Below, piece by piece: positions 13,101-24,575 of a stretch of DNA of 64,000 nucleotides (within the stretch, counting starts at the first letter, position 1; every line of letters starts with the position of its first letter). The translations under genes were made by a program, and so were the position numbers. Origin of the DNA: Chionis minor (Eukaryota; Chordata; Aves; Charadriiformes; Chionididae). The notes beneath the pieces are model-generated. The model searched no databases and was not told the DNA's origin. It saw only the letters and a list, made by a program, of their open reading frames with translations. Location of the stretch: contig VZSF01008733.1 of the NCBI GenBank assembly GCA_013398295.1, forward strand, positions 186,001-250,000, read 5' to 3'.

Positions 13101-16100
13101 TCATTCTGTCTTTATTGCAGTAAATAGCCTTACATGTTTCCAGGTTTTGTGTTAACAAAAGTACTGCACAAAAAACTTCTTTTTGTGATCCCATAGCTAA
13201 ATTTACAATTCAACAAAACACTGTTACACTCTGAAGCATTTGTTCAAGTCTCAACCTCAACTGTCCTGGAAGGGCATGAGTCCAAAACGGTCAAGATTCC
13301 CATCATGCAACTTTGGACTCAGGAGACTGAACTCCTCATTGATTGACTGATCGTTGTATGACTGATAGACCAAAACATGACTGAGCTAAATTCATGCTTC
13401 CCTGTTGAATCTTGAAGGATTATTCGGTTTGCCTTTCTTACAGCTACCTACTTTGAATGCAGTTTTTCTGCTGTAGTGTGAAAAGAAGAGTTATAGACTG
13501 ACTTCATGGCAAAAGCCACATCTCAATTACACCTGGCAGGGACCCAATTAAAGAGAAGTTAATTAGTAGGTGCATTATAGCCACAATAGCCTAAGTTTTG
13601 TCGTGATGAAGAAAACATATGTGCACTGCATATTACATGTGATGGAACCAGGGAATGTTGTAATTCTTTTTTTGCTCAGACTGCTGAAGCTTTTATCTGA
13701 GAGACATGTAATGAAAACATATTTCTTAAGTTTCCTTTGTGTAACCGTGACAGTCTAGCATCACTAATGACAAATGGAAGCAAAGTGGCATTTGCATTAG
13801 TAAGAGATTTAATGAAATGGATTTTGATGTCTGAAGACAGTACCTTAAATTACTTTGTAGCCTGTTGGGGTTTTTTTCCCTCTCACTCCTCTTTGCTGGC
13901 TTTTTCTCTGCATGACTTGCCTTGATAAACTGGTAAATTCCTGCTTGGAAGCTCATTGGCTCCTGCTGTTCATTCTCCTGACATAAAATTGAAATAGAGC
14001 TTTTGCTTTAGCATGCTAAAGATCAGACAGGTCCTCTCTCACCAGCTTTACCCCACTGCAACTTTGTTGATTTACGACTCCGTTACCTTAATTTACAGCA
14101 TGAGAGAAGCTTTTGAAATTGCAGATTAAAATCCAGACTTGGTTGACTTGTCTGTTCTTTCTGAATAGCTGCTTTCAGTTGCATATAGTTTTCTGTAAGG
14201 TCATTTTGGTTCAAGCTTTCTGAAAAACAGTAAAAACACTTAAAGTCTGGCAGTACTTGTGTAGCAGTCAAAGACAGCATTGTTGCTTCAATTAAAACAG
14301 CCCAGACCCCAGTGGCCTTTACCAATGACTTATTTCTCTGTGTTGTTCTTTGGGGTACCCACTGAATGTCACTATAAATCAAAAGGTGACTGCACTTGTT
14401 ATTGCTGCAGAACCTAACAGGCAAAATTTTGATTGAAAGACTTCATGTAAAGCATTGCTGTTCTTCATTAATGAGGCTACAACAGTAGCTTTGCTGATAA
14501 TGTCCCTAATAGTGGTTTGTCAGCTAGACAAAGTCAGACTAGAGCTGGTCAGACTGCAAGGGCTGGGTAAGCGTTTGTATATTGTCGTCTGTATTTTATT
14601 CTGGTGATGGTGATAACTGTGACAGCAGCGTTGTCAATGATTGCAGCTGCATTCCAGCGGTAGCATTTTGGCACGATAATGAAAAGGTCACTTGGACCAG
14701 CAAAGCTGAGATAGATGTACGGGTACTTGTAGCACAGTTACATCCAGTCTAATAAATTATGTGTGTCCAGGAGTGTTCCTGGGTACTGTGGCCAACTGGC
14801 ATGAAGTGGCCTATCTCTGTGACAGTAAATACTGCTGGACTACAAAACAGCATGGCTTGCACAGGCTGTCTGTTGGCAACAGTCCCAGCAATGCCTTCAT
14901 CACTGAACCAGGCATGGGGATGGTTGGTGAGTGTCCTCAGTGCAGTTTGCAAGTGAAGGTGTACATAGAAATGTCCTCCAGTCAAAGATCCTGCCCATGT
15001 CCCATGTACCGCATCACAACTGACCTCCACTGTCTGGATATGGAAGGTTTGCAGGGGACTACTCATGCCTCCACTGCAGACTTGAAAATAGTGCTCCCAA
15101 ATATTTGTGACTGTAGTGAACTGCAGCTATTTCTTGAGGTGAAAAAGCTGCATTAATTTTGATAAAAGACATGCTGTGAATTGTTTTCTTAGCCTAATTA
15201 AAAATTTAAAACAAGAGAAGGAAAATCATAATGTGGTGTAACTGGCATAAAATACACGCTGAGAACTGAACGGTGCTGCCCAAAATATATTGTGCTTGAA
15301 CAGAAGAACAAAGAATAGGGGATGCTAGGAACCAGGCTCTGGAATATCTTGCTTTTTGCTGCAGTTGGCATTATTCCCCCTTTGTGTGACAAAACCAAGT
15401 GTCTGTATAAGCTAGCACACTCCCAGCGAGTGAGAAATCCACTCCCCCTGCCATCTGCTCTCCTGCATGAATAATTAGGAGGAGGAAACGGGCCCAGCTC
15501 AGGAAGAGAGACGCAGAGAGCAGGCTAATGCAGGGAGAAAATATCCCATCGGAACTAGCGGCAGGCTGGGAGGAGGGAGAAGGAGGGAGATGGATTTCCA
15601 GCCCTTGGCAAGCGCAGCATGCAGTGAGTGAGGCTGTTCACAAAACAACCAGCCGTGCTTGGAGTGGGAGAGCTGTGAGGGGAGGGAGCAGCACTCTGGT
15701 TCCAGGAAACACTGTCCCCACAAACACGCTTGGGTGAGCACTGCCAAGCCTGCTGGATTTGTTTCAGCTGTTACTGCGGCTTGTGACTTGTGTGTGATCC
15801 CTGAGGTGTTCTGCATCAGCTGAGCAGCAGGACTGAAGATGTGGTCCCCTTCAGAGCAAACCTCATCTCAAAGTGCCTTGTTTCTGTCCTCTGAGTATTT
15901 CAGTCTTGCATTCAGTTAATCCATTTCCTCTCGCAGTTAACAGCCTCATGTCATCCTTTATTTCTTAAAGCAAGAGATTTGCACTCCACTTGGCCTGGTG
16001 GGATACCCAGAAACAAGTACCAAAGCCATCCCCCATAACATGACTCTATCTAACATTGACTATTCACACAAAGGGAAATGTTGGTGCTGCAGGAAATCTG

Positions 16101-16679
16101 AGCTTCCACCTGTAGCTCTGGTTAGTGTTCTGTGGGTTCACAGCTAAATAAAGAATCTTTATCACCCACAACTTTTACTGATTGTAAAGCCATATTTCTT
16201 TTAAGAAACCTAGAACCACAGAAATACAAGTAAGACCACAAATGTTCATCTTGTGCTTCCAGTGAAAAGATTTGCAGACCACCTTTATAGGTAACTAAAG
16301 ACAGCAATTTCTGCCCCAACTTTTGACTTGGCAAAATTCTTCAGGCTAGCTAATCCAGTAAATATCTAGTCATTCATTGCATACCTTATATTCAGTACTG
16401 TGGCTTTTTCCCAGTAAACATTTAAATGAAAACATGGAAGGTGGCCCTGAGTCACTTCTTGGTCATCAGCAAGGGCAGGGCATCAGCACAACTACCAAGA
16501 CTTGGCAGTGCCATTGTACATAGCACATCATATGCATAGTACACACCATGCAACACTGTGTTCTGGTTCTCAGAGCGGTGGCAACAGACAGCACATACAA
16601 GACTGAAAATGCTAGACTCTGGGTAAATTGTTGCTATCCGTTCTCTGTGTGGAGGCTTTTGATTTGATGGGAGATAGCA
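10166..16679. other. Non-coding region, nothing recognised
   Basis: No gene or repeat family recognised. Overlapping open frames on both strands at about 14749-15156 are discussed as a finding. A TGAGTCAGC motif (AP-1/MAF type) lies at 12813-12821. Confidence 0.55.
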
Positions 16680-16781
16680 GAATCACTGAGGTTGGAAGAT
16701 ACCTTTAAGATTATTGAGTCCAACCATAAACCTAACACTGCCAAAACCACCACTAACCACGTCCCTCAGCACCATGTCTAC

Positions 16782-17315
16782 CTAGCTTTTAAATACCTCC
16801 AGGGATGGTAATTTTACCACCTCCCTGGGCAGCCTGTTCCAATGCTTGACAACCCTTTCCATGAACAAGTCTTTCCTAATATCCAATTTACACCTCCCCT
16901 GGCGTAACTTGAGGCTGTTTCCTCTTGTTCTATTCCTTGTTATTTGGGAAAAGAGACCAACCCCCACCTTGCTACCAAGTCCTTTGAGGTAGTCGTAGAG
17001 AGCGATAAGGTCTCCTCTCAGTCTCCTCCTCTCCAGGCTAAACAACCTCAATTCCCTCAGCTGCTCCTCATGAGACTTGTTCTCTAGACCCCTCACCAGC
17101 TTTGTTGCCCTTCTCTGGACATGCTCCAGCACCTCAATGTCCCTCCTATACTGTAGTGCCCAGAACTGGACACAGTACTTGACCCGCGGCCTCACCAGTG
17201 GCACGATCACTTCCCTACTCCTGCTGGCCACACTATTCTTGATACAGGCTAAGGTGCCATTGGCCTTCTTGGCCACCTGGACATACTGCTGGCTCATGTT
17301 CAGCCATCTGTCCAC
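16782..17315 (-). pseudogene. CR1 ORF2, C-terminal region (broken)
   Basis: This 177-codon open segment encodes the region after the reverse transcriptase fingers and palm. It includes LNMSQQ, an [17 protein letters not shown] stretch, [17 protein letters not shown] and [10 protein letters not shown], all recurrent in CR1 ORF2 C-termini. It is in the same reading frame as the reverse transcriptase core upstream (17355-17849). It is separated from that core by an in-frame TGA at about 17352-17354, where CR1 relatives usually have Trp after GEE, so a TGG to TGA change is the likely break. The protein would not be functional. Confidence 0.92.
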
Positions 17316-17354
17316 CAGGACCCCCAGATCCTTTTCTGCCAGGCAGGTTTCCAG

Positions 17355-17849
17355 TCACTCCTCCCCAAGCCCGTAGCGTAGCTTGGGCTTGTTGTGACTG
17401 GGGTGCAGAACCTGGCAGTTGGACTTGCTGAACCTCATAAAATTGGCTTCAGCCCATTGATCCAGCCTGTCCAGATCTCTCTGCAAATCCTTCCTACCCT
17501 CAAGCAGACCAACCCTCCCGCTTAACTTGGTGTCGTCTGCAAACTTATTGAGGGTGCACTCAATCCCCTCATCCAGACCATCAACAAAGGTATTAAACAA
17601 GACTGGTCCCAAAACTGAGCCCTGAGGAACACTGCTTGAGACCTGCTGCCAAGTGGATTTAGTGCCATTCGCCACAACTCTTTGGGCTTGGCCATCCAGC
17701 CAGTTTTTAACCCAGTGAAAAGTACACGTGTCTATGCTGTGGGCTGCCAGCTTCTCTAGCAGAATGTTGTGGGAGACTGTGTCAAAGACCTTACTGAAGT
17801 CCAAATAGACAACATCCACAGCCTTTCCTTTATCCACCAAGCAGGTCAC
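17355..17849 (-). pseudogene. CR1 ORF2, reverse transcriptase core (broken)
   Basis: This 164-codon segment holds the catalytic core of a non-LTR reverse transcriptase. [13 protein letters not shown] at residues 13-25 contains the first catalytic Asp, [12 protein letters not shown] at about 74-85 is the conserved template-grip motif, and FADD at 103-106 carries the catalytic Asp pair (17532-17537). All three catalytic Asp are intact despite inactivation of the element elsewhere. Just upstream, a TAG at about 17850-17853 replaces a Lys codon (YDKVTC in relatives) and splits the frame. Confidence 0.95.
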
Positions 17850-17853
17850 CTAG

Positions 17854-18156
17854 TCATAAAAGGAGATCAGGTTGGTCAAGCAGGACCTGCCTTTCATGGA
17901 CCCCTGTTGGCTGGGCCTGATCCCCTGGCTGTCTTTCACAAACCGTGTGAGTGCACCCAGGATGTACCATCTTTCCTGATACTGAGATCAGGCTGACAGG
18001 TCTGTAGTTGCCTGGATCCTCCTTCTGTCCCTTCTTGTAGATGGGCATCACAGTGGGAAACCTCCAGTCATCTGGGACCTCCCCTGTTGACCAGGACCAT
18101 TGATAAATGATGGAGAGTGGCTTAGCAAGCTCGTCTGCTAGCTCCCTCAGCCCCAT
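17854..18156 (-). pseudogene. CR1 ORF2, reverse transcriptase N-terminal region with frameshift
   Basis: The first half reads as reverse transcriptase N-terminal motifs, including IYQWSWSTGEVPDDWR and a GNYRPVSLISV segment. After about 17985 the translation loses similarity. The expected continuation, a conserved HGF-type and SCLTNL segment, reappears in the frame of the 17355-17849 core. A small indel near 17985 therefore shifted the frame. It shares its frame with the upstream segment 18181-18804. Confidence 0.88.
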
Positions 18157-18180
18157 TCGGCCCCATAGACTTGTGACTAT

Positions 18181-18804
18181 TCAGTTGGCATAGCAGGTCA
18201 CTAACTGCTCCCTCCCGGATAATGGGGGATTTATTCTGTTCTCCATCCCTGTCTTCAGTTCAGGAGGCTGAATACCCTGAGGAAAACAGGTTTTGCTATT
18301 AAAGCCTGAGGTGAAGAAGGCATTAAGTACCTCAGCCTTCTGCTCATCCTTGTTGACAATCTTCCCCTCCGCATCCAGTAAAGGGTGGAGATTCTCCCTG
18401 GCTGTCTTTTTGTTGTTAATATATTCGTTAAAACCTTTTTTATTATGTTTTACAACAGTGGCCAGATTAAGTTTTAGCTGTTCTTTTGCCTTTCTGGTGT
18501 TCTTTCTACATGACCTTGCTAGGGCCTTATACTCTTCTTGAGTTTCCTGCCCCTTCTTCCAAAGATGGTACACTCTCCTTTTTTCTCTGCGACCCAGCAG
18601 AAGCTCCCTGTTTATCCAAGCCAGTTGTCTTCCCCACCATTTCATCTTATGGCACATGGGGACAGCCTGTTCCTGCACCTCCAAGACTACCCTCTTGAAG
18701 AACGTCCTGCCTTTCTGGACCCCTTTGCCCTTCAGAACTGTCTCCCAATGAACTCTCTCAATGACTGCCCTGAACAGGCTGAAGTCTGCTTTCCAGAAGT
18801 CCAT
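18181..18804 (-). pseudogene. CR1 ORF2, linker between endonuclease and reverse transcriptase
   Basis: This 207-codon open segment matches the charged linker of CR1 ORF2, with WINRELLLGRREKRRVYHLWK and an AEVLNAFFTS segment that precedes the reverse transcriptase. It ends at a stop at about 18181. It overlaps the endonuclease remnant on its 5' side in a different frame, so another frameshift lies near 18780. Confidence 0.88.
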
Positions 18805-19040
18805 GATACCGGTTTTGCTGACCTTACTTCTCCAAGAATTGAGAACGCTATCATTTCATGGTTGCTAAGCCCAAGATGGCCTCTGACCACCACGTCACCC
18901 ACCAGATCTCCTCTGAACAGCAGGTCTAGCGAGGCACCTCCCCTAGCAGGCTCACTTACCAATTGTGTGAAGACATTATCTTCCACACACTCCAGGAATT
19001 CCCTAGACCATTCCCTCTCTGCTGTCTTGTATTTCCAGCA
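18732..19040 (-). pseudogene. CR1 ORF2, end of endonuclease domain (truncated)
   Basis: The - strand open frame from 18986 reads FTQLVSEPARGGASLDLLF and GHLGLSNHEMIAFSI. These are the last conserved blocks of the apurinic-type endonuclease domain; the residue before the conserved His (SNHEM here) is usually Asp in this family. Upstream to about 19115 further endonuclease similarity (a degraded GDFNLPD block) is visible, interrupted by stops and shifts. Confidence 0.85.
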
Positions 19041-19115
19041 GATGTCTGGATAATTTGAAGTCCCTCACTAGGATAAGAGCTGGGGATCGTGAAACTTCTG
19101 TCAGCTAAGTGGAGT

Positions 19116-22100
19116 GAACACACCAGGACACTGGCATGTGCAGAACGCAGTTCCCTGCTGCTTTGCCTGTAGGAGGTATTCCAATATGCACTGCAAAAGT
19201 AGAACCTCAACTCCATTTGTGCATCCAAGGGCATACAATTGGTTGCATTCACATTTCATCCTCTAGTAATGACATTTTCACTCCTTCCTTCAGTCATGTA
19301 ACTTCTGTAAGTACTTAAACACACACACACTGCCCATACATGTACATGTATTTCTACAACATACATTTTGAAATCCTTGTTTCAGGGTGAAAAGTTTCAT
19401 AGTTTTTCTGATATTTTTTAATCCCACCTTGTGGCAAAACTTTCCTCCAAGTCTCTAGCTGCCTTTTCAATGTGTGATATATCTGTTCTGGAACAAGCTG
19501 TGAAATTCTGTATACCTACCCACTCACTCCTGTTAGCTGTGGTTGATTTGTCTTTTTTTTATTTTGCTCCCTCTGTGTAAGGTTGAAGTAGTTGTTTATC
19601 AAAAGGAAAGACTTCCAGAAGTTCCCTCAATATAATTCCTTTCTTCTGCAATAACAAACTCCAGCTGCATTTCTTATTTTTTTGTTTGGTAGTAAGGGGC
19701 CTTTTTTGCCTATCACCAAAGCAGAATGTGTGTATTTTATCTCCTCTCACCTTTAGCTCACCCTTGTGGTTCCTGCTGATTATTTGAACTTTATTTCATG
19801 TAGTAATTAATGTGTTGTAATAAATTAATTCTTGGCTTTATTTCCTCCTTCATTAATGCAGGAAATTCTTTGTTGTTCAAAGAGATTATGTGTCTGCCAG
19901 ATTTCACACAACTCATTAAAAAGGAGCTTTAAATACTGTAAGCAAATCAAGCCTCAACCCAAACAAAATGGAAGGGCATATGGCAAAGCATGATGGTTCT
20001 GCTTGTGTATGAATCTCTGTTTTGCATAGGTAGGCTTTTTTTTTTTTTTCTTGTCTTTTTTTTTTTTTTTTTTCCTCCTAATTGACAATCCCAAGATTTG
20101 GCTTTGCTTTTTTTTTTTTTTAATTGTGATGTACAAATTACAACCAAAGAGCTTTAACTCAGGGTAAGGGCTGCTCTGCCCTGATCCTCTGCATCCCGGG
20201 TATTGTACACTTCTATAAAATTTAAAAAAAAAAAAAAAGTGTGTTGTTTTGCTCTCCTTCCTTGAAGCAGAAGGTGTTTTGTTTTGTTTTTCTCCTTCTT
20301 AACAACTTGCAGTATGTAATCTCGGGCCATATTTGTCTGTCTAGTGACCACAGTGAACTTACTTGTATCATAATGGTTTGAAAGCCTGGAGGACTTAAAG
20401 ACATGTCAGAAGTCATTAAAATGTGGAAGCTTCATCCACCCACAGCAGTTCCTGTTGATCCTTTTAACTTCCACTACAGTAAAGAATCCTTGAGTGTTTT
20501 CCTTCTCTCTTTAATTAAAGCAGACAGAAGACTTCTCTGTGAGGTTCTGTGTCTGTTGAATTTCACACATTGCTTTGCTTGAGTAAATAGACTCCATAAA
20601 TATGTATGGAGAAGAAGTCCCAGCACAAATAAATTGTTGCAGCTCTTTTCAGAAAATATAAATCTCTCTGAGTGTTTTACCGGTAGTGCTTAACATGTAG
20701 TTGCACTGGGTGTATATTGCAATGTGGTTTTTAACTTCTGCTCTAACTCCAATGTTGAATAATAGAATGGGCAGAGATTGCCTTGTGACACTCACAAGGA
20801 AAGGACAGGTGCTATCACTATGGCATTTGGGCACCTCAGTGTTGTCTTTCCTTCTCTATGGGGTCTCTTAGAACCTACTGAACCAGACAAGAGAAAACAG
20901 CATTCGACTGAGATGTCTAAGGACATCTGGCAAGGAGTCCTGGATCTGGAAGGAGTAGAAATCTTGAATCTGTTCAGATACGCTCAATCCAAAAACATAA
21001 GGATCTCGAGAGAAAAATATACTGAAGATGTAAATTAAAAATCCATGAAAACTGGGAAGACATCCATCTTTTTGTCATTGTGTCATTCAAGCAGGAGGTC
21101 ATTTGGGCAGAAATAGCAGTAGAAACAACTAAGAAATAGGGATGAGCCCATGGTAGAGACCTGTGCAAAGTCTGTCTGAGCTGTAGATATGAAAGCGTAC
21201 TCCTGTTCAGGAGACAGGATTACCATGTGGTTTTGCTTAAGTGCATTTATGAGACGGTGCTGGAGAAAACCAGTGAAAATTGATGGGTTACCATTGCCCA
21301 TCACTTACGTGTGTTATAGATGTAAAATACAGCACATTTTTTACTACTAAGGCTGTAAACAGTCTTAATCTGTACCACAGTTGCTAAAGCTAGAGCTGCT
21401 GCTTTATGAGCCTGTGGAAGCGTACTTGCATGGCTCAGGGCACTGTGCTGTGGACACCAGAGCTGGGGCTACAGCAGTAGCACTGGGACCAGGGAGGGCT
21501 GAGCTGCACTAGCGTGCTCTTCTGCCAAGGCAGGCTGACCCTGAACCTCGCACAGTAACACAGCTGGGACGGGATACAGACCTGAACCACTGTAGGTACC
21601 CTTGCTGGGTGCTGCATAGACATACCCGAGAAAAGATAGGGGTGGCTCTGATTTACTATATCCCAGAAATTTTTTCCCGAAGAACAGGCTATTTCTGAAA
21701 TTATCCTGAAGTCACATTATGATACCTCAGAGGAGATACCAAAGGTATTGAGTGGGAATGCTGGTCAATACCTACGTTGTGTCATTTGGTCCTCGTAATT
21801 CTGTCTGGTGCTGTAGCATATGCCCAGCTTTCTCTCAAATTCATTCCAGCCTGCTGCTGCTGTCTCCTTCTCCTTTAACGTGCTTTGAGAAAGACATTTA
21901 GCCATCAACGTTAGGGAACGTGTTTGTATTTTGGCTTTCTTATCAGTCAGTGAGTAATTCTAAATTAAAACATGACTTTTCTTTTAATGTTTTATGTGGT
22001 TTCATTTTATAGCCTTATGAGTAGCTTCTCATTCGATTCCCATACCCCTGGGAAGTGAGCTGTATTTAAATACAGTGCTTTCTTGCCCACTGCAGACTGC

Positions 22101-24562
22101 TATTTGAAATGCTCCCTTAGGATGTGTGCCCTGGTGAAAGAATTTAGTCCCTCACCTATCTTCCACACAGAGCGAAGCTTCAATCACCACAAACAAAAGA
22201 AGCCTGCATGGCTACATCAGAGTCCTTCCACATCACCTGCCCTCCACCCGGCTGATTCACCGCTCCCCTCCTTCCACTATTTCCCACCTACCCCCTTGTT
22301 CGGCTCTCTCCTCAGTTGTCCTGCCTCAACCTGCCCATTGCAATGTCCTGAGTTTTGTGATAATGTCAAATATTCCCCTGTCCAGAGCCCAGCTGGGCTG
22401 CCATGGCTGATGCTGCTGCACAAGAGTACTTAGTTGAGGTCTTTGCATCATGCAGAAAATGTGTCCATCCATCCAGCCTATCCATTTCTTTCAAGGAAAT
22501 CCTTTCATACCTTATTTCCTTATTCTAAAGACTTTTCCCTCAAGAGCTAGTAAAGGCATAGACCATTTTAAAATCCAGCAAGGTTTAGTTGCCAAAATTC
22601 ATAATCCCCATTCATACCCTTCCCATAACAGCAGCGAGACCTTGACATTAAAAAGCTGGAATGAGCACTTAATCAGAACATCTGTTTTGTTTTCTACCCT
22701 TAGGTGCTAAATTTATATGGTGCTTAAAAGGTGGAAAGGGACAACTCAGCAAAAATTTATTCCTAAATCCTAGTTTCCCTTTCTTAATGACTCTAAACTT
22801 CAATTTTCTGCTCCAAGAACTGCAGAAGTACCGTTGAGATTTTGTAATAGAGTACTGCTTTGGACTTCAAACCTCAGCAGAAAAGGCAGCAAGCTGAACT
22901 GTGACTTTAGGGGATAAAGGAACCTTGGGATGTGCCAGGGAAAAACCAAGCAGGGACAAAAATTAACTAGCTGTGTTGGACTGTGAGAGAACCAAAGGAG
23001 AAATCTGCTTCTTATGGCTGATGTGAGATGTAAACTTGAAGGCTGGATGCAGTTGTTTAGGAAGGGGTCAAAGAAGAACAGCAGGACCCTTTGCAGTCAT
23101 GTAATTATCTCATTGCTAGTAAAACTCAACCTTGGTTGAGGTGTACAGAGGGGAAGCAAAATCATTTCTCCTTTCAACTGAGAGCAATACGTGGGGCTGG
23201 TTATGACTGGGTTGTTTAGATCAGTAGTAATTAATTGTCTGTGGAATATACAGAAATAGCATGTGTCTAATCAAGCAAGTTTCCCTACTCAGAAGGGGAG
23301 GGAGGGAAGGAGAGTTCTTAGGGAAACTGTGAAAATTAGTCCCAAATTCCCAAGGTATGTGTTTGGGATATATCGTTAAGAGGATATGGTCCTAAACTAT
23401 GACTTCAGAGTCCGTAGGGAATGCTAGTAGGTTGAATGGTGTCAGGGTACAGCCTTTATCATTTTAGGCAGAACACTAGACAATAAAAATGGAAAACTTA
23501 GAAAAGATGGACTTTCTGGCATGATATATGAAGGTAGGAGTAAAAATCAGATTCTGTTGTGCAGTAATAGATCTCAAAAATATGCCTGAAATACTGAAAA
23601 GCATCAAGAATTCAGTGTGATTACAGGAATCAAAAAGTAATATTAAAGTTGCTGCAACAGAAAGTTTCTGTTCTTCATTTTTTTCTTAGGTTGAATCCTA
23701 CACAGGGAAAGACTTTGAAAATTAAGCTTGTTTTGAAAGTAGTCACAGGTGTGTGTCTAATCTTCCAGGTGTTTTTTACCTGACTTTGTACCTGTGTTTA
23801 GTGGATGCCACCATTTTTCAAATTAAATTGTATTTTGAAATACTAATGATGTCATTTTAGGGTGTAGCTATTCTTTTCTGCAGCTCCAAACATCAGATCC
23901 CAGCTTCTTTTATTCACATACTTCAGACTTATCCCTCAACGTAAACACTGAGGGAAGGAAACTGGATGAACCTGGGGAAATGAGACAGACTATTGCACAT
24001 CAAGTTGGCCAAGGGACTTAGCGGAGTCTAGCACAGGACTTTCCATTTCACTTCCTAGTGGTTGATCTCACTTACTCCTCATCCAGAAGTGCCTGAACTT
24101 TTATAAACAAAATGGTCAAAAATGTTGTGTGGTTCTTTTGCATTTGCCCTATTGGACACTGTTAAGGCAGTGCTGTAAACACGTGGCTATGGCCACCTAC
24201 AGCAGTGGTCCTCAGGCACATTGCAACAGCTACATGGGGCATCTGGTGCTGTGAAATCTCCTGCTGTACAGGCTAGTGATTTCTGTGCTTGAGCTCCTTA
24301 AATTATTGATCTGTGGAATTGATGGAGAACAGCTGAGCCCCAGAAAAACCTCAGAAACAAGCTTGGAGACTGTGAAGGCATTTATTTTGGTTATTATGGA
24401 TACACATCACTTGCCCCGCAACCAGAGCAATGTTTCACAGTGAGACGTTGCCTCCGAAGCCAAGGCCACTTTGCCCTTGAGTATTTTCTAGGGAAGAAAA
24501 CCCAAACCCACGTGGTGCCTTATAGGGTGGTTTCCTCCAGCATGCTCTCCAGCCCTTTTGTA
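19116..24562. other. Non-coding region with T-rich tracts
   Basis: No gene recognised. It contains a short (AC)n run at 19318-19330 and the T and A homopolymer cluster at 20036-20238. Confidence 0.6.
20036..20238. repeat. Cluster of homopolymer T and A tracts
   Basis: T runs at 20036-20049, 20056-20073 and 20108-20121 are followed by an A run at 20224-20238. Frames rich in Lys read on the - strand here are artefacts of these runs. Confidence 0.85.
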
Positions 24563-24575
24563 GTTGCCTGGCAAC
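24563..24575. promoter_or_regulatory. Candidate RFX X-box
   Basis: GTTGCCTGGCAAC is a perfect inverted repeat of GTTGCC with a one-base spacer. It fits the X-box consensus (GTNRCC, 0-3 bases, RGYAAC) bound by RFX factors. Binding and target gene are not shown by sequence. Confidence 0.55.

Larger units (their letters stand above)
16680..19115 (-). mobile_element. CR1 non-LTR retrotransposon, 5'-truncated
   Basis: About 2.4 kb of CR1 inserted on the - strand. The 3' end is at 16680, where a single AGAATCAC-like tail unit precedes GGTTGGAAGAT and sequence shared with the 54754 fragment. Moving right, the - strand encodes the ORF2 C-terminal region, the reverse transcriptase, a linker and the end of the endonuclease domain. 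Similarity fades at about 19115, so most of the endonuclease and all of ORF1 are absent. This is the usual product of incomplete reverse transcription. CR1 is the dominant LINE family of birds. The right boundary is uncertain by tens of bases. Confidence 0.97.

Noticed and set aside
15421..15740. GC-richer segment ending in a GTGAGC donor-like site as an alternative exon
   Set aside because: CpG density is only modest and no core promoter motif is visible.
19947..20147. Lys-rich small proteins
   Set aside because: They are translations of A/T homopolymers.
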